Positions 18,256-26,157 of a DNA stretch of 64,000 nucleotides are shown in pieces; position 1 is the first letter of the stretch, and each line of letters opens with the position of its first letter. Under the pieces are notes generated by a model, which worked only from the letters and a program-made list of their open reading frames with translations, was not told the origin of the DNA and searched no databases. Origin of the DNA: Ignavibacteriales bacterium (GTDB lineage Bacteria > Bacteroidota > Ignavibacteria > Ignavibacteriales > Melioribacteraceae); the NCBI GenBank assembly GCA_016177735.1, contig JACOUS010000030.1:186001-250000 (forward strand), in the 5' to 3' direction. The position numbers and the translations under genes are program-made.

Positions 18256-18298
18256 CACAGCAATTTGGAACCAACCTCATAATTACCCTTGTGATATC

Positions 18299-18328
18299 AA
18301 TTGCCGCGACCTTCAGTCCGTGGCAATT
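18299..18328. repeat. Palindromic hairpin with CTTCAG core
   Basis: Arms AATTGCCGCG (18299-18308) and CGTGGCAATT (18319-18328) pair over 10 bp with one G-T. The loop ACCTTCAGTC can extend the stem through GAC/GTC. It lies between convergent genes and may act as a bidirectional terminator. It resembles the palindromes at 37077 and 49447. Confidence 0.55.
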
Positions 18329-18358
18329 TAAAATCTCCCAAAATTTCGTTTAGTTGAC

Positions 18359-20062
18359 TTATTGAATTTCTTCGTAACTAACTTTTTCTTTTTTGATAAA
18401 CAAAAAATTCTTTGCGAGATCTTCCATGCTGTTGTAGTCTTTGAGGTAGTGAATCTTAATTCTTGATCTGTTTTTAACAAACCAGCTTAGCGAGATTTTC
18501 AATCTCTCCAGATCTTTCTCGGTTAATTCCTTTATTGATTGAATCATGCCGGAAAAATAATTTTCGAGGGCATCGTCAAAATAGTCTTTGTTGTCAATAA
18601 TAAAATTTTTGATAAACATCTTTCCTTCGAGCAGAAGGACGTAATCATTATTTTTTGCGCCGGAAATTTCAATCAGCGCATTTGCTTTGTTAACCGGTTC
18701 TGCAAGTATGGAAGCTCTTTGCAACTGCTTGAATATTGCGTTGATTGTATCACGCACTTGTGCGGCTTCTTCAAATTTCTGCCGCTCGCCGAGTTCTTTC
18801 ATTTTATTTAATAAGCGGTTAACCGCCGTTTGATTTTGCCCGCGCAAAAATTCATGTACTTTTTGAAGTTCGTCTTCGTACGCGCTTTTTGTATTTTTAT
18901 CAACACACGGTGCCAAACATCTTTCGATGTCTGCAAGATAGCATTTTCTGCTTTTCGCAAATTCTTTATCATCGCATTCGCGCAATAAATATGTTTTATC
19001 AATAATCTCTTTAATTGCATTCACTGTTTCGCGGTTAGGGTACGGACCGTAATAATCATTACCGTCAAATTCAAAAGCAGATGCTATCTCGATAGCAGAA
19101 AAATTTTCGGATGATGACAATCTTAAAAAATAGTTTCTCGAATATTTTTTCAGCAGAGTATTCAAACGCGGATTTTGTTTTTTAATCATCTCCGCTTCGG
19201 AAAGCAATGCCGTCAGTTCTGAATTGGTAACAAGAAAACCAAGACTGTTGGCTCTTCTAACAATCTCTCTTGGTTTGCGCGGAGCGTTGCTAACAAAATA
19301 ATTGCTCACTCTGCTCTTTAATGATTTCGCTTTGCCGATGTAAATAATTTCCTCTTTCGTGTTTTTGAAAAAGTAAATGCCCGGATCACCCGGCAACGAT
19401 GAATATGATTCAGCCAATTTTTTCTTAATAACTTTGTACTGAGTTCCGGACGGAATATTTTGGAAATGAATCAAATCTGAAATTGTATCGATGCCATGAT
19501 CTTCACGGAGAGATTTAAACATCTTCATTAAAACTTTTGCAGTCGCTGCGGCGTCTCCCAATCCGCGGTGAACATTGCGGTGGCGGATTTTTAAATTTTT
19601 TACGAGGCTGCCGAGCGATCTGCTCGAAAATTCAGGGTACAATCTTTTTGCAAGTTTCAAAGTGCAAATCGCTGTGTTCTCAATCATTTGAGAATTTGTA
19701 TTATTGCATTCGTTTTTCAAAAAAGAATAATCGAAATTAAGATTGTGCGCAACTAAAACGGAGTTGTCAACGAATGCTTTTATCTTTTCATAAACTTCAT
19801 CGAAGTAGGGAGCGTTTTCAACATCGGCAGTTGTTATGCCGGTGAGCGATGTTATGTAATAGGGTACGTGTCTGCCCGGATTAATGTATGATTGAAATGT
19901 ATCAACAGTTTTTCCGTTTCGTATTTTTACGATGCCGATCTCGATCACTCTATCGGAGCGCGGCGAGGTTCCGGTTGTTTCAAAATCGAAAACAGAGTAA
20001 TCCGCTTTTTCAAAAGGGACTTCTTTGATAGGTGTTTCGTCTTTGAGAATATTTTTTTTCAT
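18359..20062 (-). CDS. DnaQ-like 3'-5' exonuclease fused to UvrC-type GIY-YIG endonuclease
   Basis: 567 aa. Residues 20-185 are a DEDDh exonuclease: VFDFETTG (Exo I), HNLNFDYSF (Exo II) and HRGLGDAAATAKVL (Exo III, with His and Asp). Residues about 220-310 are a GIY-YIG domain (GIYFFKN, IIYIGKAKSLKSRVSNYF, SEAEMIKKQNP with the catalytic Glu). Then comes a cysteine cluster (CYLADIERCLAPC) as in UvrC and a UVR helical hairpin (LGERQKFEEAAQVRD). The UvrC C-terminal RNase H endonuclease and HhH domains are absent. Comparable DnaQ-UvrC fusions are known in mycobacteria. A damage-incising, end-trimming repair nuclease is inferred. Confidence 0.9.
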   Translation of the reverse strand: MKKNILKDETPIKEVPFEKADYSVFDFETTGTSPRSDRVIEIGIVKIRNGKTVDTFQSYINPGRHVPYYITSLTGITTADVENAPYFDEVYEKIKAFVDNSVLVAHNLNFDYSFLKNECNNTNSQMIENTAICTLKLAKRLYPEFSSRSLGSLVKNLKIRHRNVHRGLGDAAATAKVLMKMFKSLREDHGIDTISDLIHFQNIPSGTQYKVIKKKLAESYSSLPGDPGIYFFKNTKEEIIYIGKAKSLKSRVSNYFVSNAPRKPREIVRRANSLGFLVTNSELTALLSEAEMIKKQNPRLNTLLKKYSRNYFLRLSSSENFSAIEIASAFEFDGNDYYGPYPNRETVNAIKEIIDKTYLLRECDDKEFAKSRKCYLADIERCLAPCVDKNTKSAYEDELQKVHEFLRGQNQTAVNRLLNKMKELGERQKFEEAAQVRDTINAIFKQLQRASILAEPVNKANALIEISGAKNNDYVLLLEGKMFIKNFIIDNKDYFDDALENYFSGMIQSIKELTEKDLERLKISLSWFVKNRSRIKIHYLKDYNSMEDLAKNFLFIKKEKVSYEEIQ

Positions 20063-20159
20063 ATGTTTAATTTAATCAAAAGAAAAATAGATAACAGTTT
20101 GAAGCCCGGTTTCGTTATTCGTACGATTTTCAATATATTTCAATTCGAGAGAATAAATT

Positions 20160-20963
20160 ATGAATATAAACATCCTCTTCATTGGCGATATAGTAGGCCA
20201 ACCCGGATTAGACATCACGCAAATGTGGCTGCAAAGCCTTCAAAAAAAATATCGTGCTGATGTAACTATTGTCAACGGTGAAAATGCATCCGACGGGAAA
20301 GGCTGTACCGAAAAAGAAGCTAAACAGCTTTTTGATCTCGGTGTTCATTGCATCACCGGCGGAAACCACACATGGGATAAACATCAATCTCAGGAATATT
20401 TGAAGAAAGATCCGCGGGTAATTAGACCTTTGAATTATCCCAAAGGGACATTCGGTAACGGATATTATGTTGTCGAAAGCCCGAAAGGAAAGGTTGGCGT
20501 TGTTAATTTGCAAGGACGTGCATTTATGGCGCCGATTGACTGCCCGTTCCGCTCAGCGGAGTGGGTGTTGCCGAAGTTGAAACAAGAAACAAAAATAGTT
20601 TTAGTTGATATGCACGCAGAAGCAACAGCAGAAAAACTTGCACTCGCAAATTATCTTGACGGAAAAGTTTCGGCAGTGATTGGAACACATACTCACGTGC
20701 AGACTGCAGATGAACGAATTCTTACAAACGGAACCGGCTACATGACCGACTGCGGAATGACCGGACCGTACGATTCGGTAATCGGAATGAAAACAGATGC
20801 GGCGATAAATCGTTTCTTGTATCAAACTCCGCAAAAATATCAAACGGCAACCGATAATGTTCATCTCTGCGGTGTATTCATAAAAGTTGATTCCGATACC
20901 GGCAAATGTCTTGAGATCGAAAGAATTTTTGTCCCTGAATTCGATAAAAAAATTTCTGATTAA
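20160..20963 (+). CDS. ymdB: YmdB-family metallophosphoesterase
   Basis: 267 aa, matching the YmdB (TIGR00282) family of di-iron phosphodiesterases active on 2',3'-cyclic nucleotides. Metal ligands are visible in LFIGDIVGQPG, NGENASDGKGC, TGGNHTWDK and IGTHTHVQTADE. The closing part TDCGMTGPYDSVIGMK is characteristic. It starts 97 bp from the divergent DnaQ-UvrC gene and lies upstream of folD. Confidence 0.93.
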   Translation: MNINILFIGDIVGQPGLDITQMWLQSLQKKYRADVTIVNGENASDGKGCTEKEAKQLFDLGVHCITGGNHTWDKHQSQEYLKKDPRVIRPLNYPKGTFGNGYYVVESPKGKVGVVNLQGRAFMAPIDCPFRSAEWVLPKLKQETKIVLVDMHAEATAEKLALANYLDGKVSAVIGTHTHVQTADERILTNGTGYMTDCGMTGPYDSVIGMKTDAAINRFLYQTPQKYQTATDNVHLCGVFIKVDSDTGKCLEIERIFVPEFDKKISD

Positions 20964-21004
20964 TAAATAAACTCGAAATCCATAACTCTTAACCCGCATT
21001 TATT

Positions 21005-21889
21005 ATGTCAATTCTAATCGACGGCAAAAAAACAGCAGAAGAGATCAGACTTGAATTGAAAGCCAAAGTCGATCTATTGAAAAAGGAAGGAAAGAAAGTA
21101 CCCGGACTTGTAACAATTCTTGTTGGTGAAAACCCGGCTTCGCAATCGTATGTTAATTCAAAAAGCAAAGCTTGTATTGAAATCGGAATGCACTCAATTG
21201 TAGAAAGACTTCCGCAAGATTTACCCGAAAAAAAATTACTTGATTTGGTGAACAAATACAATAACGATGATGATATCCACGGCATTTTGATACAGCTACC
21301 TTTGCCGGAACAAATTAACGAACAAAAAATTATTGAAGCGATAAATCCTAAAAAAGATGTTGACGGATTTCATCCGGCGAATGTTGGAAATCTTGTTATT
21401 GGCAATCAAACATTTTTTCCGTGCACACCGTACGGAGTTTTGGAATTGCTGAGCAGATACAAAATACCTACCGAAGGCAAACATGTCGTTGTAGTCGGGC
21501 GGAGTAACATTGTCGGCAAGCCGGTTGCAAACATGCTGCTTCAAAAGAAAACCGGTGCAAATGCCGTTGTTACTGTTTGTCATTCAGCTGCAAAAGATTT
21601 ATCGCAGTTTACAAAATCTGCCGATATATTGGTTGCCGCAATCGGCAGAGCGCATTTTATAAAAGCCGATATGATCAAAGAAGGAGTGGTTGTTATTGAT
21701 GTCGGCATCAATCGTGTTGAAGATTCCACCGCGAAGAAAGGATACAAATTAGTCGGCGATGTAGATTTTGTTGAAGTAGAAAAAAAGTCATCTTATATTA
21801 CGCCCGTGCCCGGCGGCGTTGGACCGATGACAATTGCAATGCTGTTAAAAAATACTTTGGAAGCTTACGCAAGAATAACAAACGGATAA
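21005..21889 (+). CDS. folD: Bifunctional methylenetetrahydrofolate dehydrogenase/cyclohydrolase
   Basis: 294 aa. It interconverts 5,10-methylene-, methenyl- and 10-formyl-tetrahydrofolate. Visible motifs are VGENPASQSYVNSKSKA (with the catalytic Lys), ILIQLPLP, VVVVGRSNIVGKP (NADP-binding loop) and TPVPGGVGPMTIAML. It heads a tight cluster: deoC starts 3 bp after the stop. Confidence 0.97.
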   Translation: MSILIDGKKTAEEIRLELKAKVDLLKKEGKKVPGLVTILVGENPASQSYVNSKSKACIEIGMHSIVERLPQDLPEKKLLDLVNKYNNDDDIHGILIQLPLPEQINEQKIIEAINPKKDVDGFHPANVGNLVIGNQTFFPCTPYGVLELLSRYKIPTEGKHVVVVGRSNIVGKPVANMLLQKKTGANAVVTVCHSAAKDLSQFTKSADILVAAIGRAHFIKADMIKEGVVVIDVGINRVEDSTAKKGYKLVGDVDFVEVEKKSSYITPVPGGVGPMTIAMLLKNTLEAYARITNG

Positions 21890-21892
21890 TAA

Positions 21893-22762
21893 ATGAATTC
21901 ATCTGTAATTGATAAAGTTGTATCGGAAGTTTTTATCGAGAAAGCACTACAAGATTTTTACTGCCACGGCGGAACTTGTGCCGGATGGGAAAGAAATGTA
22001 ATTGATCAACCGTTGGCGGTAAAAAACATAATTAAAAACGGTGCCGAAAGAATTGCTGCCGGAATTGGAATAGGGCAAGAGATTGTTGATAGAAATGTTG
22101 CGCGGATGATTGATCATACTTTGTTGAAACCCGATACGACTCCCGATGAAATAAAAAAACTTTGCGATGAAGCGAGAACTTATGAATTCGCTTCGGTCTG
22201 TATCAATCCGTGTTATGTTACAATGTGCCGGGATTTGTTGAAGGGAACACGCGTGAAAGTTTGCACGGTAATTGGTTTTCCGCTCGGTTCTAACACTACA
22301 GAGATAAAAAGAGCCGAAGCAGAACAAGCATTAAAAAACGGTGCACAAGAAATTGACATGGTAATTAATATCGGAATGTTGAAGCAAGGCAACAATCAAT
22401 ATGTTTTTGATGATATTAACCAGGTTGTGCTTGCGGCAAAAAAATATAACGCGCTCTGCAAAGTAATTATTGAAACGGCTCTGCTTACCGATGAAGAAAA
22501 AATAAAAGCATGTTTGATAAGCAAAGAAGCAAAAGCAGATTTTGTGAAAACATCAACCGGGTTCAGCAAGGGCGGCGCTACTGCCGGCGACATTGCGTTG
22601 ATGAAATATGTTGTCGGTTCAACAGTGGGCGTGAAAGCTTCCGGCGGAATTAGAACCGCAGAAGATGCAAAGCTGATGATCGAAAGCGGTGCGGATAGAA
22701 TCGGTGCGAGTGCCAGCGTTAAAATTGTTAAAGGTGAATCAGCAAGTACCGGCGGTTATTAG
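21893..22762 (+). CDS. deoC: Deoxyribose-phosphate aldolase with BMC-targeting-like N-terminal extension
   Basis: 289 aa, about 70 longer at the N-terminus than standard DeoC. It cleaves 2-deoxyribose-5-phosphate to acetaldehyde and glyceraldehyde-3-phosphate. The core (from [10 protein letters not shown]) is intact: [15 protein letters not shown], the Schiff-base lysine K219 in [14 protein letters not shown] and K248 in [11 protein letters not shown]. Residues 3-22 ([20 protein letters not shown]) form an amphipathic helix with the spacing typical of BMC encapsulation peptides. [10 protein letters not shown] linker follows, with two cysteines. BMC shell genes lie about 7 kb upstream. DeoC is the signature aldolase of the sugar-phosphate-utilising (SPU) microcompartment type. 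It sits between folD and a HicB-like gene with 1-3 bp junctions. Confidence 0.95.
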   Translation: MNSSVIDKVVSEVFIEKALQDFYCHGGTCAGWERNVIDQPLAVKNIIKNGAERIAAGIGIGQEIVDRNVARMIDHTLLKPDTTPDEIKKLCDEARTYEFASVCINPCYVTMCRDLLKGTRVKVCTVIGFPLGSNTTEIKRAEAEQALKNGAQEIDMVINIGMLKQGNNQYVFDDINQVVLAAKKYNALCKVIIETALLTDEEKIKACLISKEAKADFVKTSTGFSKGGATAGDIALMKYVVGSTVGVKASGGIRTAEDAKLMIESGADRIGASASVKIVKGESASTGGY

Positions 22763-22992
22763 TGGTACTTGATCTTATCGTTACAAAGACGGATGACGGT
22801 TGTTCCGCAGAAATTCCTTCCATTAAAGGATGCGAAAGCTGGGCACATAACGAAGACGATGCAATAGAAAAAAACCTCGAGCTCTTCCGGTTTTATATCA
22901 AAGAAGGGAAAGATTTTAAAATCAAAATTGATCGGGCACGCAAAGAAGGAAACAAGATTGTGTACAAGATAATTTTTGATAAGCAGATATGA
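22762..22992 (+). CDS. HicB-like small protein, no partner toxin
   Basis: 76 aa, GTG start overlapping the deoC stop by 1 bp; the next gene overlaps its end by 4 bp. The sequence (DGCSAEIPSIKGCESWAHNEDDAIEKNLELF) follows the HicB/DUF1902 pattern of a small RNase H-like beta fold (x-x-P-x-x-x-G-C ... A). No HicA-like partner is adjacent, so an antitoxin role is unlikely; it may be a stand-alone HicB-fold protein. Translational coupling on both sides supports that it is expressed. Confidence 0.65.
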   Translation: MVLDLIVTKTDDGCSAEIPSIKGCESWAHNEDDAIEKNLELFRFYIKEGKDFKIKIDRARKEGNKIVYKIIFDKQI

Positions 22993-23579
22993 GGAAATTT
23001 AAAACCGACCAAAGACTTGATAGAATTATTTCTACCGTAAAAGCCAGGCAATTTTCACTCCGCGTTGTTTTGGAAAATATTCATGACCCCCATAATGTGA
23101 GTGCAATATTCCGCTCGTGCGATGCAGTCGGTGTCCCGAAAGTATCTTTGCTTTATACAATCGAAAAGTTTCCCAAAATAAACAGAATAACTTCTGCTTC
23201 GGCTAATAAATGGATAGAAACGGAAAAGTTTGATGACACCGCAGCTTGTGTTGAATCTTTGAAGCGGGAAGGTTTTAAAATTTTTTCAAGCTTTCTCGAT
23301 TCATCGGCAAAAAATTTGTACGAATTGGATCTAACTCAAAAGACGGCGATTGTTTTGGGTAACGAACATCGCGGTGTATCGAAAGAATTAAAAGAACTAT
23401 CGGATAAAATTTTTTACATACCGATGCACGGAATGATCCAAAGTTTGAACGCATCTGTTGCTGCAGCAGTTACGTTGTACGAAGCACAGCGCCAGCGTTC
23501 ATTAAACGGTATGTATGAAAAAAGCGAACTCTCACAAAAACAACTTGACGAAATAATTGATAGATGGTGTAATAAATGA
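22989..23579 (+). CDS. trmH: SpoU-family tRNA (guanosine-2'-O)-methyltransferase, TrmH-like
   Basis: 196 aa with a SPOUT knot. Motif 1 is VLENIHDPHNVSAIFRSCDAVG (N and R), motif 2 is IVLGNEHRGVS and motif 3 is IPMHGMIQSLNASVAAAVTLYE. This pattern matches TrmH, which methylates G18 of tRNA. The C-terminal extension (SQKQLDEIIDRWCNK) is also TrmH-like. It overlaps both neighbours by 4 bp. Confidence 0.9.
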   Translation: MRKFKTDQRLDRIISTVKARQFSLRVVLENIHDPHNVSAIFRSCDAVGVPKVSLLYTIEKFPKINRITSASANKWIETEKFDDTAACVESLKREGFKIFSSFLDSSAKNLYELDLTQKTAIVLGNEHRGVSKELKELSDKIFYIPMHGMIQSLNASVAAAVTLYEAQRQRSLNGMYEKSELSQKQLDEIIDRWCNK

Positions 23580-24856
23580 TTTACAGTTTTGAAAAAATAA
23601 ATTATGTAAAAGGCGAACTCGAACTTCCCGGTGATAAATCTTTATCACATCGTTCTGTAATGTTTGCAGCGATGGCAAAAGGCGAATCAATCATCCGTAA
23701 CTGTTCCAATTCCGAAGACGTGCATTCAACAATGGAATGTTTTTCCAAACTTGGCGTTGAATTTGAAAAAACGGAAAAGTACATAAAAGTAAAAGGAAAG
23801 GGTTACAAAAATTTTAACGCACCGATGATAGAACTTTATGCCGGTAATTCGGGGACAACTACACGGTTGATAAGCGGCATTCTTTGTGCGCAAAATTTTT
23901 CTTCTATAATTACCGGCGATGAATCGTTATCAAAACGACCGATGATGCGTGTCGTTGAACCGCTCCGGTTGATGGGCGCAAACATTGAAACAACTGCGGG
24001 TGGAACTCTTCCGATGAAGATTAAAGTTGCCGGAAAACTTGTTCCGGTAAATTATAAACTGCAAGTTGCAAGCGCACAAGTTAAAAGCGCACTTTTGCTT
24101 GCGGCTCTGCATCTCGAGGAAGAATCCGTAATTATAGAAACTGTGCCGACAAGAAACCACACGGAAAAACTTTTGGGACTGCGCACTGAAGAGACGACGG
24201 AAGGAACTAAAATTTATTCATCGAAGAAAAATTACCCGGAGCCGTTTGAAATCACAGTTCCTTCGGATATTTCGACCGCAGCATTTTTTATTGTGCTCGC
24301 TTTGCTGGCAAAGAATTCCGAACTCATTATCAAAAATGTTTCGTTGAATGAGACGAGAACCGGCATAATCGAAGTATTGAAAAAAATGGGTGCCGAAATT
24401 TCTATCGAAAAAGAATTTTTGGAAAAAGGAGAGAAGGTTGGCGATCTGTTAATAAGATCGAGTGCAATCCGTAATGTTGAAATACCGGAATCGGTCATTC
24501 CAAACATCATCGATGAAATTCCGATTCTCGCTGTTGCCGGAATTTTTGCGGAGGGAAATTTCAGAATCAATAATGCTAAAGAACTGCGTGTGAAGGAATC
24601 TGACCGGATAAAATCTCTCTGCCACAATTTTAAGCTTGCCGGATTGAACGTTGATGAATTTGAAGACGGTTTCGAAATATCCGGCAGCCTCACCGAAAAA
24701 CAAGTAACGTTTGAAAGTTTCGGCGACCACCGCATTGCAATGGCATTTTCTGTTTTATCGATGCTGATGAAAAACGGCGGAACGGTAAACCAATTTGAAA
24801 GTGTCGGTGTGTCAAATCCAAGTTTAGTTGAACAGCTTAAAAAGATTTGTAAATAA
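23576..24856 (+). CDS. aroA: EPSP synthase (3-phosphoshikimate 1-carboxyvinyltransferase)
   Basis: 426 aa, normal length. The sixth step of the shikimate pathway. Visible motifs are PGDKSLSHRSVMFAAMA (phosphate and substrate binding), YAGNSGTTTRLISGIL, SKRPMMRVVEPL, LRVKESDRI and FGDHRIAMAFSVL. It is the last gene of the folD-deoC-trmH cluster. Other aromatic pathway genes (aroF, tyrA) lie near 53-55 kb, so the pathway is scattered. Confidence 0.97.
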   Translation: MIYSFEKINYVKGELELPGDKSLSHRSVMFAAMAKGESIIRNCSNSEDVHSTMECFSKLGVEFEKTEKYIKVKGKGYKNFNAPMIELYAGNSGTTTRLISGILCAQNFSSIITGDESLSKRPMMRVVEPLRLMGANIETTAGGTLPMKIKVAGKLVPVNYKLQVASAQVKSALLLAALHLEEESVIIETVPTRNHTEKLLGLRTEETTEGTKIYSSKKNYPEPFEITVPSDISTAAFFIVLALLAKNSELIIKNVSLNETRTGIIEVLKKMGAEISIEKEFLEKGEKVGDLLIRSSAIRNVEIPESVIPNIIDEIPILAVAGIFAEGNFRINNAKELRVKESDRIKSLCHNFKLAGLNVDEFEDGFEISGSLTEKQVTFESFGDHRIAMAFSVLSMLMKNGGTVNQFESVGVSNPSLVEQLKKICK

Positions 24857-24899
24857 TTGCCGCTCATTCAGCTACCTGATAGAACGCGTATAGCGCGGA

Positions 24900-25166
24900 T
24901 TATATTTCCTTAAATTTCCCGGAAATATATTTGTGAATTATACTTGCTATCAGTGTTTGGTAGGGCATCCCTTCTTCCAAAGATTTTGCTTTTAGGTTTG
25001 CCAAATCTCTTTCTGTAAGTAGAATGTTAATTCTCTTATTCTTTGCAGCAGTATCTTTAGCAATTCGCTGGTATTCTGACTTTTTCTTTTCAAGATCTTT
25101 TACAGATTTCCATTTACCTTTTTCGTACGATTTCAATAATTCTTTTTCTTCTTTATCGAGCTTCAT
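24900..25166 (-). CDS. CopG/BrnA-like antitoxin
   Basis: 88 aa. The N-terminal half is charged (KSYEKGKWKSVKDLEKKKSEY). The C-terminal half reads RINILLTERDLANLKAKSLEEGMPYQTLIASIIHKY, a ribbon-helix-helix DNA-binding pattern of the CopG antitoxin type. It lies 1 bp after the BrnT-like gene on the same strand, in the toxin-first order usual for BrnTA. It probably neutralises the toxin and represses the pair. Confidence 0.8.
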   Translation of the reverse strand: MKLDKEEKELLKSYEKGKWKSVKDLEKKKSEYQRIAKDTAAKNKRINILLTERDLANLKAKSLEEGMPYQTLIASIIHKYISGKFKEI

Positions 25167-25167
25167 T

Positions 25168-25443
25168 TTATTTCCCTTCCAAATATTTTTTTGTTGCTTT
25201 TCTGCTGGGGATGATAGTTTTTAAAAATACTTTATCGGATTCTTCAACAAATGGGACCAAATAAACATACTGTTCATACTCAACAACAAAAATTTCTTGA
25301 TTTTTATATTTGTCCTTTTGCGGTTGTTCAATAATATCAAGTAAATATCCCAGCTCAATCTGACTAACAATTGTTTCAAACGAAATATGTCTTTCTTGTT
25401 TTAGCTTTTCATTCTTATCTTCATTCCATTCAAAATACTTCAT
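25168..25443 (-). CDS. BrnT-family toxin-like protein
   Basis: 91 aa. It begins YFEWNEDKNEKLKQERHISFE, matching the BrnT start (F-x-W-D/N-x-x-K-x-x-x-N-x-x-K-H-x-I-x-F-E). BrnT toxins are RelE-fold ribonucleases that inhibit translation. A basic C-terminus (IIPSRKATKKYLEGK) is as expected. It forms a two-gene unit with the CopG-like antitoxin, next to decayed sequence, as is common for mobile toxin-antitoxin pairs. Confidence 0.8.
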   Translation of the reverse strand: MKYFEWNEDKNEKLKQERHISFETIVSQIELGYLLDIIEQPQKDKYKNQEIFVVEYEQYVYLVPFVEESDKVFLKTIIPSRKATKKYLEGK

Positions 25444-25651
25444 CGGGTGTATCTTTTATTTTAAAATTAGAATAAGATGCTCCTATAGTCAAATTTATTC
25501 AAGTTGTTTATAATCAATGGGTGCATGAAATATTTAGAACGTAGTCAATATAACAACTTACTTAAAAGCACTACTCGTTGTAAAATTCTCTCTTATCCTC
25601 CAGCTGAAAATCTAAAAAAATATCGATTATGTTTTTAATTGATTCTTTTGC

Positions 25652-26106
25652 TCAATATAGGACAATTTTTGTCTTAAATGTTTCAACCCGGTCTCCACCT
25701 TTAACAGCCTTAACTTTTGAACGTACGAATGCTGCTTCTAATCTTGGCGGGCAAGAAAATATGCTACCAAATTCTGGATTATAATGTATGATAGCATTTC
25801 TCAATTCATATAAGGCAATATATTCTTGCAGAATTTTTTCATCGACATTACCTATTTAAATTTCGTTATTTTTTTTATCGTTAAGCAACAGCTTCGTCAA
25901 TCCTTCATTTAATAAAGCTTCGAAGCTCGCACAATAAAAATGATTGTGGAAAAAACATAAAAGGATGAAAACTGATCTTGGAATTGATTGTAGGTATTTG
26001 TCTCCATTTTAATAGCGAAATACCACTATGCTTTTGACATTGTCCCAAACGAAAAAAATGTTTTTTCTCGAATCAATTCTTTTGGTATAAATACGTCTTT
26101 GCTCAT
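25652..26106 (-). pseudogene. Decayed gene of unknown family beside the toxin-antitoxin pair
   Basis: The 714-bp gap 25444-26157 holds no intact gene, but the minus strand shows a broken one. An ATG at 26106 opens a short frame that stops after about 25 codons. After a frame change, a peptide beginning NHFYCASFEALLNEG runs on, meets one in-frame TAA near 25860 and continues in the same frame as VDEKILQEYIALYELRNAI, FGSIFSCPPRLEAAFVRSK and VKGGDRVETF to a stop at 25652-25654. That is at least one frameshift and one or two nonsense changes. I do not recognise the family. Confidence 0.55.
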
Positions 26107-26157
26107 ATTAGCTGCTGCGCATTGCTAATTTGTGCTTGACCGATCTAATAATTCTCC

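Noticed and set aside
24232-24867. 211-codon open frame antisense to aroA
   Set aside because: Ser/Phe-rich shadow of an intact aroA; no motif.
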